From Paenibacillus sp. E222 (GTDB lineage: Bacteria; Bacillota; Bacilli; Paenibacillales; Paenibacillaceae), in contig NZ_CP058552.1 in assembly GCF_013401555.1 (NCBI RefSeq), forward strand, positions 5,022,001 to 5,086,000: a DNA stretch of 64,000 nucleotides, in the 5' to 3' direction. The translations under genes and the position numbers were made by a program. Of the stretch, positions 46,763 through 56,473 are shown piece by piece. Each line of letters begins with the position of its first letter. The stretch's first letter is position 1. The notes under the pieces are model-generated. The model was not told the origin of the DNA. It made no database searches and saw nothing but the letters and a program-made list of their open reading frames with translations.

Positions 46763-47892
46763 ATCCCTTCCTCCTGTACCCGATCATGCAGCAACGGTTC
46801 GGATAACAAGAGCGCGTCCTCCGGATCAAAGCCAATCCGAATCGGCTCCCCCGGGCTATAACGAGAGGCTCCCCGCTGGTGCAGTACACTGGCCTGAACC
46901 AGAAACCCCTCAGCAATCTGGATCGTGTAACGGATATTTGCCCCGCCGTATACTGCTTCTATGACACGACCATCCAGCTTGTTCAGGCAAGAGTTTGCAT
47001 CCTCTCCAAGACGAATATATTCGTTGCGAATGGACAACGAGTGCTGGGCACCTACTAGGGCAACCGGGGTGCCCTCACTTGTCTTCACCAGCAGCGAATA
47101 CCCGAAGCATTCAACCTGGATTCCATTCTCCTCCTGTCCAAGCACCGTTGTAGCCAGAAGGTTGGTATCGCCGATGAACTTGGCCACGAAGCTGTCTGCC
47201 GGTCTTTCATAGATTTCATCAGGTGTAGCATATTGCAGCAGCTTGCCAGCGCGCATGACACCGATCCGGTCTGACATATTCATGGCTTCATTCTGATCAT
47301 GCGTTACAAAGATGAACGTACCGCCGAACTCTCGTTGTATGCGTTTCAGTTCGCGCTGCATATCCAGACGCAGCTGCATGTCCAGTGCGGAAAGTGGCTC
47401 ATCGAGCAGCAAAACTTCGGGTCTGTTGATTAATGCGCGAGCAATGGCTACGCGTTGAGCCTGCCCCCCGGACAACTGGGAAACAGCTCGTCTGCCATAA
47501 TCCCCGAGTTGTACCAGCTCTAACATTTCGTGTACCTGTCTCCTGATATCGGCTTTCGGTAACTTCTTCACCTTTAGCCCATAAGCGATGTTGTTGAATA
47601 CGTCCATATGCGGGAATAGCGCAAGCTGTTGAAAAATCATGTTGCTGTTACGACCATAGGCCGGAATGCCGGTTACATCACGACCTCCCAGCAAAATGCT
47701 CCCCTGATCCGGTTGCTCAAGTCCGCCAAGCATCCGCAGAAGTGTTGTTTTGCCGCAGCCACTCGGACCTAACAGGGAAACGAATTCTCCCTTCTTCACC
47801 TGCAGTGATACATGGTTAACCGCGGCTCGCTCTCCGTAGGTCTTTGAGACTCCTCTTGTTTCAATGGAAACGGGTTCTTGTTCACTACTCAT
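46759..47892 (-). CDS. ABC transporter ATP-binding protein, PotA-like
   Basis: A protein of 377 residues. Walker A GPSGCGKT at 42-49, signature LSGGQAQR, Walker B LLLDEPLSALD, H-loop THDQNEAM, and a C-terminal TOBE domain (from about 240) that can sense substrate. ATG at 47892 has GGAGGG about 8 bases upstream. The length and TOBE domain fit polyamine, iron or related small-molecule importers. Confidence 0.93.
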   Translation of the reverse strand: MSSEQEPVSIETRGVSKTYGERAAVNHVSLQVKKGEFVSLLGPSGCGKTTLLRMLGGLEQPDQGSILLGGRDVTGIPAYGRNSNMIFQQLALFPHMDVFNNIAYGLKVKKLPKADIRRQVHEMLELVQLGDYGRRAVSQLSGGQAQRVAIARALINRPEVLLLDEPLSALDMQLRLDMQRELKRIQREFGGTFIFVTHDQNEAMNMSDRIGVMRAGKLLQYATPDEIYERPADSFVAKFIGDTNLLATTVLGQEENGIQVECFGYSLLVKTSEGTPVALVGAQHSLSIRNEYIRLGEDANSCLNKLDGRVIEAVYGGANIRYTIQIAEGFLVQASVLHQRGASRYSPGEPIRIGFDPEDALLLSEPLLHDRVQEEGI

Positions 47893-47962
47893 TTTTGTTT
47901 CCCTCCCGTCCATAACGGGTTCGAAATAGAACCCGTTATCGTGGTTTGTCTGAGACCATCAT

Positions 47963-49093
47963 TTATTGAAGTTTGGTTTTGACGAGTCGGTCCCATAGTT
48001 CCTTCCAGGAAGAGCTGTTCTGAGCAAGAACATCCCAGTCCGGATTGATCCCGTTACTCTGTGTTTCCACGGAGAAGGAAAGATCGTCCTTGTACTTATC
48101 CGGAACGGCAGCAGTTGTGCTGGTTACCGGTGTACCTGTTGCTTCAGCGTATTGTGACAGCGCGTCTGCGCTCAGCAGCTCATTAATAATTTCGTTGGCT
48201 ACACGTGTCTGCTCAGGTGTTGACCCCTTCACAACCTGAAGTGTGTACGGGAAAGAAATGGCTCCTTCGCTCGGATACGCTACAGCGAGTGGAGAACCGC
48301 CATCAATCCATGTCTGTGCAACCTGTGCACTGAAAGGAGCAATCAGAGCATCGCCCGACTCCAGGAGAGCCTTCAACTGGTCATTGGATGTAACCAATGT
48401 GCCGATCTGGTCACTGTGATCTGCCCAGAATTGGAATGCTGGCTCAGGATTCTCATACGATGCGCCAAGCTCCTGTCCTTTGACTGCAAGAAGTGGAGAA
48501 ATATAGGAATAGAACATGTAGTCCCAGAGTGCGGTTTTGCCTTTGAATTCCTCGTTATCCCACAGATCGTTCCAACTTGTTGGTGGTGTTTTTACAAGGT
48601 CTTTGTTATAGACGAGAGCGAAGCTCGAAACTCCCCACACGACACCCTTATTGTCAGGCTTGTGGAACTGATCCGGGATATCCTTGATATTGGTCACGAT
48701 GCTTGTATCCAGTGGCTCCCACATATCATCGTTCAAGCCTTTTGCCGTCGCATCTGCGTTAAAGTAACCAAAGTTGACAACCGGATTGTTGGGATCTGCC
48801 TGCTTGCCAGCGACCATTTTCGGATACATGACTGCGTTGGATGATTCCTCAAAGGTAACCTCGACGTTTGGATGCTCTTTGACGTAATTTGCAACCACTT
48901 CTTTTGGAACGACATCCTGATTGGAGCCAGCCCAGATAAACATGGTCAGTTTAACCTTGTCTCCGCTTCCTCCGTCGGACTCTCCTGCTGTATTGCTGGA
49001 GCTGCTTGCTCCACCGCATGCTGAAAGCACCAGTGTACCGGCCAGTGTCAGTGAGGCGAGGCTGAGAAAGCGTTTCTTGTTTGATTTAAACAT
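47963..49093 (-). CDS. ABC substrate-binding lipoprotein, PotD/iron-type
   Basis: A protein of 376 residues. Signal peptide with lipobox LSAC and lipidated Cys26, then a Ser/Gly linker. The body has the bilobal SBP_bac_8 pattern, for example LTMFIWAGSNQDVVPKEVV and VWGVSSFALVYNKDLV. No cluster of Tyr metal ligands is evident, so polyamine- or amino-acid-like ligands are more plausible than iron. It lies between the hydantoinase genes and the ATPase. Confidence 0.88.
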   Translation of the reverse strand: MFKSNKKRFLSLASLTLAGTLVLSACGGASSSSNTAGESDGGSGDKVKLTMFIWAGSNQDVVPKEVVANYVKEHPNVEVTFEESSNAVMYPKMVAGKQADPNNPVVNFGYFNADATAKGLNDDMWEPLDTSIVTNIKDIPDQFHKPDNKGVVWGVSSFALVYNKDLVKTPPTSWNDLWDNEEFKGKTALWDYMFYSYISPLLAVKGQELGASYENPEPAFQFWADHSDQIGTLVTSNDQLKALLESGDALIAPFSAQVAQTWIDGGSPLAVAYPSEGAISFPYTLQVVKGSTPEQTRVANEIINELLSADALSQYAEATGTPVTSTTAAVPDKYKDDLSFSVETQSNGINPDWDVLAQNSSSWKELWDRLVKTKLQ

Positions 49094-49167
49094 GCAAAAT
49101 TCCCCCCATCGATTTAGTTGGTTTTATGGATGTGACAAAATTAGATCGTTTTCCTTCATGTAACTGA

Positions 49168-51141
49168 TCACTGCAAACCTATTTTCTGACGCAACCCTTC
49201 CATAATGCCGGATATCTCATGTGGTGCTACGGAAACGGCCGCTGTTTGCTTCTCTTCCACGACTCCCATAGTTTGACGCTTCAGGTAGTCTCTGAGTGCC
49301 AGCGGAACATTCAGCAGTGCCTGATTCAGCGATACCTGCATCTCGTCAGTCCATATGGCCTCGAACTGTTTCCTTGTCCAGCCATAATCGAATTCTTCCT
49401 GCTGTCGTTCCCACTTAGCCCGCAACTGTCTGGTCTCACTCTCGTTCAGGTTCCGGCCTTCTATGACTACACCATACAGTTCAAGAGCCTTTTCGGTAGA
49501 TACCAGCCCTCTTCTAACATCCTCCAGAACCAGCAATGGATCCCGATCAAATGGATCACCATAACCACCTCCACCCTGTGAAAGAAACGTCACCGTCTCT
49601 CCGGGTTGGAGCAGCAACTCATCAATTCTTCCCAGATGATGTTCACTTGCACGTCCAGCGTTGAGAATCGCTTCCCCATGGGTACCTACACCTCCGCCAA
49701 GCCTACCCCACGGATGAAACTCCATACGCTCCATATTTCTGGCGGTCATTACGGTATCTGGTGTAAGAATTTTGACACACAGGTCGATTCCGCTTCCACC
49801 ACGGAAGGTTCCAGCACCAGCAGAATCCGCACGAAGGCCATAATGCTCTATGAGCACAGGCATCTCGGATTCTACTGTTTCCGCAGGAATATTTCGAAGA
49901 TGACCCACTGCAAAATCCATGCCATCAATGCCGTCTTTCATCGGTCTTGCTCCTGAACCGCCACATATCGGCTGGATCACACCAACCTTTTTCTTGCCAT
50001 CTGATGCATCTGTCATCGCCATCATTACGATGCATGCCTGTCCGGCTCCTGCAGCGGGGACCTTGCTGGCCTGGGCTTTGCCAAGAGCACCTGTGATGAC
50101 ATCCATTAGCCGAATAAAGGTAGCTGCTCGTGCGCCAACCGCTGCCATCGGCTCCGGGTTGAGAACTGAAGCCGGTGGTGCGTAATTTCGAACCATGCGA
50201 ATCATGCCCGAATTCCATGGAATCGTTGGATCGAGCGTACGGAAATAACGAATGAGTGCGGGAACCAACATGTAATGCCCCTGTTGATTGTGGGTAGGAA
50301 TATTGAACGAAGCTCTGACCTGAGGGTCGGTTCCGCTAAAGTCCAGATGAATATCACTGCCCGCAATTGTCATTTTGCAGCGCAATCGGATGGGATAACC
50401 GCCAGGGCCTTTCTCAAGATAGTCCCAGAACTCATACGAACCATCCGGGATCTCCTGTACGATGGCGCGTGCCTTCAACTCAGCGTATTCCAGCAAATGC
50501 TCAATACCCTGCTGAATTCGCTCTACACCGTAGCGGCCGATAAGCTCTTCTAGTCGCTGCTCCCCCCGATTCAAGGCTGCCATCAGTGCCTTGAGATCAC
50601 CGAGGTTTTGCTCCGGAATGCGGCTATTGTCCAGAAACATACGAAGTATTTGCTCATTAAGCACGCCTGCTTCATACAGCTTGACTGGAGCAATTCGAAT
50701 GCCTTCCATATGAATATCGTAGGCGCTAGGAGATACGCTCCCCGGTACCTTACCACCTACATCGGAGGAATGAACGAAGCACATGCCGTATGCGACGATT
50801 TTCCCTTTGTGAAAATAGGGCTTGATCAGATGAACATCCGGTAGATGTGTCACCATGCCTTTGGTGGAATAAGGATCATTGCAGATGACCAGATCCCCTT
50901 CCTTCCAGTCTGTAATGCTGTTTATGGTCGCCGCTGCGGGGATGCCAAGGGACAGATTGTAACCCGTCTCCAATGGCGACCCAAACGTTTCCCCGGATGG
51001 TGACAAGAGGTAGGTTCCAAAATCGCCCGTTTCTTTAACAAAAGCGGTGAATCCCGTGCGCAGCACGACATTGGCCATTTCCTCCACCGCAGCTTGAATC
51101 CGGTTGTTGAAAATTTCAAGAAAAACCTTGTCGCCAATCAT
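49168..51141 (-). CDS. Hydantoinase B / oxoprolinase family subunit
   Basis: A protein of 657 residues with family signatures NRIQAAVEEMANVVLRTGFTAFVKETGDFG, VICNDPYSTKGMVTHLPD and FVHSSDVGGKVPGS near the N-terminus, and GGGGYGDPFDRDP late. It is the beta subunit of ATP-dependent enzymes that open cyclic amides (N-methylhydantoin, 5-oxoproline) or carboxylate acetone-type ketones. Its start overlaps the A subunit stop as ATGA. The substrate is not decided by sequence. Confidence 0.9.
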   Translation of the reverse strand: MIGDKVFLEIFNNRIQAAVEEMANVVLRTGFTAFVKETGDFGTYLLSPSGETFGSPLETGYNLSLGIPAAATINSITDWKEGDLVICNDPYSTKGMVTHLPDVHLIKPYFHKGKIVAYGMCFVHSSDVGGKVPGSVSPSAYDIHMEGIRIAPVKLYEAGVLNEQILRMFLDNSRIPEQNLGDLKALMAALNRGEQRLEELIGRYGVERIQQGIEHLLEYAELKARAIVQEIPDGSYEFWDYLEKGPGGYPIRLRCKMTIAGSDIHLDFSGTDPQVRASFNIPTHNQQGHYMLVPALIRYFRTLDPTIPWNSGMIRMVRNYAPPASVLNPEPMAAVGARAATFIRLMDVITGALGKAQASKVPAAGAGQACIVMMAMTDASDGKKKVGVIQPICGGSGARPMKDGIDGMDFAVGHLRNIPAETVESEMPVLIEHYGLRADSAGAGTFRGGSGIDLCVKILTPDTVMTARNMERMEFHPWGRLGGGVGTHGEAILNAGRASEHHLGRIDELLLQPGETVTFLSQGGGGYGDPFDRDPLLVLEDVRRGLVSTEKALELYGVVIEGRNLNESETRQLRAKWERQQEEFDYGWTRKQFEAIWTDEMQVSLNQALLNVPLALRDYLKRQTMGVVEEKQTAAVSVAPHEISGIMEGLRQKIGLQ

Positions 51142-53183
51142 TGCTCCATCTCCCCAATCACATTCCCGTAACCATCCCGATATACCGTAAAGCCAGGCGG
51201 GATGAAAATGGTTGTATCATATTCCTCCACAATTATGGGCCCGTGAATGGGCATATCCAGTGGGATCTGTCCCCTCTTTAGAACTTTTGCTGTTCGCTGT
51301 TCTTGGTCAAAAGTGATAATCCGTTCTTCTGCTTCACTCTCATCGAAAGGCAACTCTGCCGGAGATGCTGTGCTTTGGGTGGGCAGAATGCCAACAATGG
51401 TCGCTCTCAGACTGACGAACATCACATCAGCTTCCGGCTGGCTGATGCCAAACACATTTTGGTAGTACATATCGAAATTGTTCCTTGCTTTCTCAGGATC
51501 GGCGATTTCTTCGGATGTGAGCGCAACCTCCAAATCAAAGGCCTGACCTTCATAACGCATGTCAGCGCTATATAAGCAATAGATATGTTCCAGTTTCACT
51601 CCGCCGCGTGCTTCCTCCTCAACCCAACTACGCCCCTGATCCTCCAGTCTGGTGTATAGATTCGATAACTCGCCAGGCTCAAGCGTCTGACTGCTTTTGT
51701 GCAAGGTATGAACGAAATCATTGCGAAGGTTGGCAACCGTACAGCCCATGGCACAAAGTGTTCCTGGAGATGGTGGGATCAGCACTCGGCGAATGCCCAC
51801 TTCACGCGCCATGAGAAAAGCATGCATCGGCCCAGCTCCACCATAGGCGAGCAGCGTAAAGTCACGGGGATCAACACCCTTGCGTGCCATGAGCGGCGAG
51901 AACTGGGCATACATATTGGCGGTGGCCACATCAAGAATGGCCTGTGCAGTTTGCGTGGGACTTAGTCCAAGTCGTTCGCCAAGATTGCCAAGAGCACGTT
52001 CTGCAAGCTCGGGGTAGAGACGCATCTGTCCGCCAAGGAATCGATCAGCCTGCAAAATGCCCATTTGCAAATAAGCGTCCGTTGTTGTTGGCTCTTCTCC
52101 CCCACGATGATAGGAGGCTGGACCCGGATTGGCTCCTGCGCTTTGTGGTCCTACCTTGAGTACACCTACGGAATCGAGCCAGGCAATGGAGCCCCCACCC
52201 GCTCCAATCGCGGTTACATCCACAGCGGGAATGATGACTGGAAAATCCCCAACCTTATTCTCGGTAGAATAGGCAGGCTCTTTATCGATGAGGGCAACAT
52301 CAACGCTTGTCCCGCCCATGTCGAACGTGATGACTTGATGAATGCCGGCCTGCTCGGCAATATGGGTTGCGGCGATTACGCCGGAAGCAGGTCCGGACAG
52401 AAGAGTACGTACAGGCTCTTTGGCCGCTCTGGCCGCCGTCATGATTCCACCATTGGACATCGTGGACAGCAAATTGGCTTTCAGACCGTAAGCGCCAATT
52501 CCTTCTTGCAGACGAAGAAAGTATGATCCCATACGTTCCCCGACATATGCATTCATGGCCGTGGCGAGTGTGCGTTCGAATTCACGCTGCTGCGGCCAAA
52601 TGGCACTGCTTCTGCAGAGAAACAGGTGCGGATGACGTTCCCTGATTAACTCTTCCGCGAGTTGCTCATGATCAGGATTGACATAAGCGTGCAAGAAACT
52701 GATCGCCAAGGCTGTAACCCCCTCTTCCACCAGCTCGTCTACTGCTTGAAGAAGTTGCTCCTGATCCAGTGGTTGAAGTATGCTGCCGCTCGCAAGCGCT
52801 CGCTCATCCACTTCCTTAACGAGATGTCTCGGAACAAGCGCATCGGTCTTGTCACCATACAGATTGGTAGTATCCTCGAGTCGCAGCCTTCGAATCTCGA
52901 GAATATCCCGGAAACCTTTGGTGACCAACAGACCTGTAACTGCGCCGTTACGCTCAATTAGGGTGTTAACACCAAGCGTTGTTCCGTGTACAAACAAATC
53001 GATCTCATGAAGATCGATTCCGCTTTCCTTGAGCTGATCAAGTGCATTAAAGATCGCCTGTTCCGGAGCTGCTGCAATCGATGGCGTCTTTAGTGCCGCA
53101 ATCACCCTGCCATGATTGTCCATAATCAGGGCATCCGTGAATGTGCCTCCGATATCTATCCCCAATCGATACATTGTTCTCAC
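51138..53183 (-). CDS. Hydantoinase A / oxoprolinase family subunit
   Basis: About 681 residues. N-terminal YRLGIDIGGTFTDALIMD is the hydantoinase A ATP-fold signature, with a second half-site VITFDMGGTSVDVALI and later FTLLAYGGAGPMHAF. The GTG at 53183 fits GGAG 8 bases away; the ATG at 53174 is also possible. It works with the HyuB subunit to hydrolyse a ring amide at the cost of ATP. It is 16 bases downstream of the FCD regulator stop. Confidence 0.9.
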   Translation of the reverse strand: MRTMYRLGIDIGGTFTDALIMDNHGRVIAALKTPSIAAAPEQAIFNALDQLKESGIDLHEIDLFVHGTTLGVNTLIERNGAVTGLLVTKGFRDILEIRRLRLEDTTNLYGDKTDALVPRHLVKEVDERALASGSILQPLDQEQLLQAVDELVEEGVTALAISFLHAYVNPDHEQLAEELIRERHPHLFLCRSSAIWPQQREFERTLATAMNAYVGERMGSYFLRLQEGIGAYGLKANLLSTMSNGGIMTAARAAKEPVRTLLSGPASGVIAATHIAEQAGIHQVITFDMGGTSVDVALIDKEPAYSTENKVGDFPVIIPAVDVTAIGAGGGSIAWLDSVGVLKVGPQSAGANPGPASYHRGGEEPTTTDAYLQMGILQADRFLGGQMRLYPELAERALGNLGERLGLSPTQTAQAILDVATANMYAQFSPLMARKGVDPRDFTLLAYGGAGPMHAFLMAREVGIRRVLIPPSPGTLCAMGCTVANLRNDFVHTLHKSSQTLEPGELSNLYTRLEDQGRSWVEEEARGGVKLEHIYCLYSADMRYEGQAFDLEVALTSEEIADPEKARNNFDMYYQNVFGISQPEADVMFVSLRATIVGILPTQSTASPAELPFDESEAEERIITFDQEQRTAKVLKRGQIPLDMPIHGPIIVEEYDTTIFIPPGFTVYRDGYGNVIGEMEQ

Positions 53184-53199
53184 AAGCTCAACTCCTTTA

Positions 53200-53952
53200 T
53201 CACCGGGTCTCATCCGAAGTTATATTAAGGTTCTGCATGGCAAAATATCGTTTGACATCCTCAATCATCTGGTTAATATGATTCACCATGGCCGCTTCAG
53301 CCTGTTCCGGGGAGCCCGCTGCTACAGCCTCCAGAATCCGCTGATGGTCCACAACCAGTTCGCTTCCTACTCTTTGCCTAATATAAGCTGTTTCCAGGAA
53401 ATCACGGCTTGTCTCCCAGACCAGTTCAACGGCATGCAGCAAAATCTGGTTTTGAGCCGCATAAGCCAACAGCCTGTGAAATTCCCGGTCCTCCTCATAA
53501 GGAATAATATTCTGGGAAAGCAATTGATGCTGGGTAGCAATGGAGGCTTCCAGCAGCACTATGTATTCTTTTGAGGCTCTTTGTGCTGCCAGGGAAGCAA
53601 TCTCCCGTTCCAGAGCCCTTCTGGCTACAAGGACATCGAGCAGAGCCTTTTCACCGGAATGGTTCAGCATCTGAATGAGCTGGGAATTCACACTCTTTTG
53701 CTGTAAATCCTTCTCCAGAATCTTGATTTGCTCCAGCCCCTGTTCGGTCAGAATCCTTCCCTTCCGTCCCTCCAGTATCGTGAAACCTTCAACGTCCATC
53801 TCCATAAGTCTTCTTCCGATTGTAGCCTGACTTAGACCGTACGTTTTGCCCAGGGTATGAACCAACGTGCTGGCCCCGATGGGAGCGCTCGCGTCCCGAA
53901 GCTGCTTCAGCAGTTCGTATTCCAACTCCAATTCGTTTAGTTCAGGACCCAC
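53200..53952 (-). CDS. FCD-domain regulator with an HTH_12-type winged helix
   Basis: A protein of 250 residues. The N-terminal DNA-binding part (GASTLVHTLGKTYGLSQATIGR, then EMDVEGFTILEGRKGRILTEQG) resembles the ribonuclease R/NrpR winged helix (HTH_12) and not the usual GntR helix. The C-terminal part is an FCD ligand domain (DVLVARRALEREIASLAA, EDREFHRLL, DHQRILEAV). It probably senses the substrate of the downstream hydantoinase/ABC genes. GTG start at 53952 has GAGGAG 8 bases upstream. Confidence 0.78.
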   Translation of the reverse strand: MGPELNELELEYELLKQLRDASAPIGASTLVHTLGKTYGLSQATIGRRLMEMDVEGFTILEGRKGRILTEQGLEQIKILEKDLQQKSVNSQLIQMLNHSGEKALLDVLVARRALEREIASLAAQRASKEYIVLLEASIATQHQLLSQNIIPYEEDREFHRLLAYAAQNQILLHAVELVWETSRDFLETAYIRQRVGSELVVDHQRILEAVAAGSPEQAEAAMVNHINQMIEDVKRYFAMQNLNITSDETR

Positions 53953-54017
53953 TAAATTCACTCCTCATATATAAATATTTGTATTTCTTTTATTGTTACT
54001 CACTGATGATTAACGAC

Positions 54018-54046
54018 AGTATACCTTCAATTGTCAATATTTTCAA
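54018..54046 (-). promoter_or_regulatory. Promoter of the FCD-hydantoinase-ABC unit
   Basis: On the minus strand TTGAAA-N17-TATACT. The -35 lies within an ATTG...CAAT inverted repeat (ATTGAAAATATTGACAAT), a possible regulator site. About 66 bases separate the -10 from the GTG start. Confidence 0.6.
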
Positions 54047-54106
54047 TAATTCTCACCCAATTACTATGTATTTTTTTTCGACCATGTACTACCCGTTTGA
54101 TCCAAA

Positions 54107-54168
54107 ATAAAAAAAGAGCAATTCACATCCTGTATTCCAGATTTTTCTGGAGGACGTAATCTGCTCTT
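54107..54168 (-). terminator. Terminator of the fucose-type operon
   Basis: On the minus strand AAGAGCA pairs with TGCTCTT, with an inner CCAGA/TCTGG hairpin, followed by seven T. It lies 46 bases after the aldolase stop. Confidence 0.8.
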
Positions 54169-54213
54169 ATTGAGATAACCTTCTATATACTTCGTTTAAT
54201 TATAAATATTCAA

Positions 54214-54876
54214 TTATGACTTGAGTTGTTGCAGCAGCTGTACGCGGTAGGCTTCACTTTCAAGAGATTGGATCTCCTTGTATTCTTCCGCAGTAAGCAC
54301 TTTAGGCTCCCCTGCTGCCTTGGCGATCATGTACACCTTGGCGCTTTCCTCCACCACCTGGGTGCGGTAGTAGGCTTCGCGCAGGTTTTTACCTGTCGTG
54401 ACCAATCCGTGGTTAACCAGAATAAGCGCTGTGTGATCTTCAACCTTGGCAGCCACCGCATCAGCAAGAAGTTTGGTCGTGGGCAGAACATAAGGAACAA
54501 AGCCAATATCTCCCACCAGTGCAGACTGATCAGGGAACAAATGAGGCAATTCATCGAAAACAAGACTCAGGGCGATGGTGTATGCCGGATGTGTATGCAC
54601 AATGGCTTGAATGTCAGGGTTGACCCGATAGCTATACAGATGCATCAACACCTCCGAGGAAGGACGTGTCGATCCGGCCCGTGTCTCTCCTGTCGCAATA
54701 TCAATCGCAATCCATTCGTCAGGCTCCAGATCCTCTAGTGCGTAACCACTCGGCGAAAGAAGCATCGTTCCTTCAAAACGGGCGCTCAGATTGCCCCCAG
54801 GTCCAACCACCAGCCCCTGAGCAACCGCTCTGCGGGCATATTTGGTCAATTCTTCCCTTACCTGTTGTTCAGACAT
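54214..54876 (-). CDS. Class II aldolase (fuculose/rhamnulose-phosphate type)
   Basis: A protein of 220 residues. GPGGNLSARF near the N-terminus is the substrate/phosphate loop; the zinc ligands are expected in AIVHTHPAYT and VNHG. It should split L-fuculose 1-phosphate (or a similar ketose phosphate) to dihydroxyacetone phosphate and L-lactaldehyde. ATG at 54876 has GGAG upstream. It is the last gene after the isomerase and kinase, which sets the assignment, but ribulose-phosphate epimerase relatives look alike. Confidence 0.85.
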   Translation of the reverse strand: MSEQQVREELTKYARRAVAQGLVVGPGGNLSARFEGTMLLSPSGYALEDLEPDEWIAIDIATGETRAGSTRPSSEVLMHLYSYRVNPDIQAIVHTHPAYTIALSLVFDELPHLFPDQSALVGDIGFVPYVLPTTKLLADAVAAKVEDHTALILVNHGLVTTGKNLREAYYRTQVVEESAKVYMIAKAAGEPKVLTAEEYKEIQSLESEAYRVQLLQQLKS

Positions 54877-54929
54877 GTTCTGCTCCACTCCTTTGACTTT
54901 TCTATTTGAGCATTTTACCAAATGCTCAT

Positions 54930-56432
54930 CTAATTGGATTTGCTCGCCAATGTTTGATTCAGGTATTGGTATCTTACGTAGGCCTCCTGCCATCTTGCGG
55001 TGTCTTCTGGCTCATAGGTTTCGGGAGAAAAGGAAGCAGCCATAACTTCTCGCACCTCAGACAAGCTGCTCACTTCGCCATGTGCCAGGAACTGCAGCAT
55101 GCAATTTCCGGCGGAAGTTGCCTCGGCAGGACCCGCTATCACCGGAATCCCTGCTGCATTCGCCGTAAATTGACACAATAAGCGATTATGCACCCCGCCA
55201 CCGACCATATGAATCACCCGTGGCCGGGTGCCTGTAACTAGCTCCAGTTCATCCAGAGTCTGTCTGAACTCCAGTGCCAAACTCTCGAGAATACAACGCA
55301 CAATGGCTCCGGTCGTTTCGGGTATTGCTTGGTCGCTGGCACTGCACTGCTGCCGGATTCGCTTTGGCATGTCACCAGGTGCCAAATACACTCCATCACC
55401 TGGCGATACATAACATTGATGTGCGGTTGCCGAAGCAGCGAGCTGGACCAGCTCCTCATGGGTAAAACGTTGATTCTCCCGTTCCCACTGCCGTTTGCAC
55501 TCCTGTAATAACCACAGGCCTGAGCGATTCTTCAAAGTTCGCACTTTGCCATTTACCGTGCCCTCATTGGTGAACCCTAGTTGACGGCTACGATGATCCA
55601 ACACAGGACTGTCGCGTTCCACGCCCATGAGAGACCAGGTGCCACAGCTGATAAAGGCAAATTCCGAATCTGTCGCAGGAATGGCTGCCAATGCAGATGC
55701 AGTATCATGTGAACCTACCGATATCACTTGCATTGGTTCAATCTTCAGCTCTGCACACAAGTCATCCGTTAACTGCCCCAGCACCGTGCCTGGCTGTACA
55801 AGAGGTGTGAATAACGTGTCCGGAATACCCAGTCGGCCCATCAATTGTTCATTCCAACGGGCATCTCCGGCATGCAATAGTCCACTTGTACTTGCAATTG
55901 TGTACTCGCTGGCCTGCTGACCAGATAGATAATAGTTAAATAAATCCGGCATTAATAACATGCGCACATCTGGCCGCAGAACTTCCGAGTGCTCGCGCAC
56001 ACTTCCAAGCAGTTGAAATACCGTATTGATTTGTTGTGGCAGGACGCCGGACATGGAATATAACTCTTCTTCATTCACCATGCGCAGGGCTTCTTCCATC
56101 CACTTCGCATTACGCGATTCCCGGTAATGGCGTGGGTTGAAACATAATCTTCCCTCCTCGTCCACTAATCCATAGTCGACTCCCCATGTATCCACAGCGA
56201 TGGAACGGACCGGTTGGGAGATGCCTTGCATGCCTTTTACAATCCCTTGTTTCAGTTCGTGGAAAAGTCGCAGGAAATCCCAGTACAATCCATCTCCCAG
56301 GTGTACAGGATCGTTACTGAATCGATGCACTTCCACTAAAGAAAGCTTGCTCCCGTCAAAAGTCCCACGGACCACTCGGCCGCTTCCGGCGCCGTAATCG
56401 GCAGCAAGCACATGTGTTGCTTGAGTTCCCAT
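54930..56432 (-). CDS. FGGY sugar kinase (rhamnulokinase/fuculokinase-like)
   Basis: A protein of 500 residues. ADYGAGSGRVV near the N-terminus is the ATP phosphate 1 motif of the RhaB branch (not the usual DxGT), with AVDTWGVDYGL, SVGSHDTASALAAIP and HMVGGGVHNRLLCQ. It phosphorylates a deoxy-ketose at C1. The subfamily resembles rhamnulokinase more than classical FucK, but the operon has a fucose-type isomerase, so the natural substrate is probably L-fuculose. GGAGG precedes the ATG. 53 bases before the aldolase. Confidence 0.85.
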   Translation of the reverse strand: MGTQATHVLAADYGAGSGRVVRGTFDGSKLSLVEVHRFSNDPVHLGDGLYWDFLRLFHELKQGIVKGMQGISQPVRSIAVDTWGVDYGLVDEEGRLCFNPRHYRESRNAKWMEEALRMVNEEELYSMSGVLPQQINTVFQLLGSVREHSEVLRPDVRMLLMPDLFNYYLSGQQASEYTIASTSGLLHAGDARWNEQLMGRLGIPDTLFTPLVQPGTVLGQLTDDLCAELKIEPMQVISVGSHDTASALAAIPATDSEFAFISCGTWSLMGVERDSPVLDHRSRQLGFTNEGTVNGKVRTLKNRSGLWLLQECKRQWERENQRFTHEELVQLAASATAHQCYVSPGDGVYLAPGDMPKRIRQQCSASDQAIPETTGAIVRCILESLALEFRQTLDELELVTGTRPRVIHMVGGGVHNRLLCQFTANAAGIPVIAGPAEATSAGNCMLQFLAHGEVSSLSEVREVMAASFSPETYEPEDTARWQEAYVRYQYLNQTLASKSN

Positions 56433-56473
56433 CTCTCATGCCTCCTTCGCTTCCGCGACAAGCCGTTTGGATG

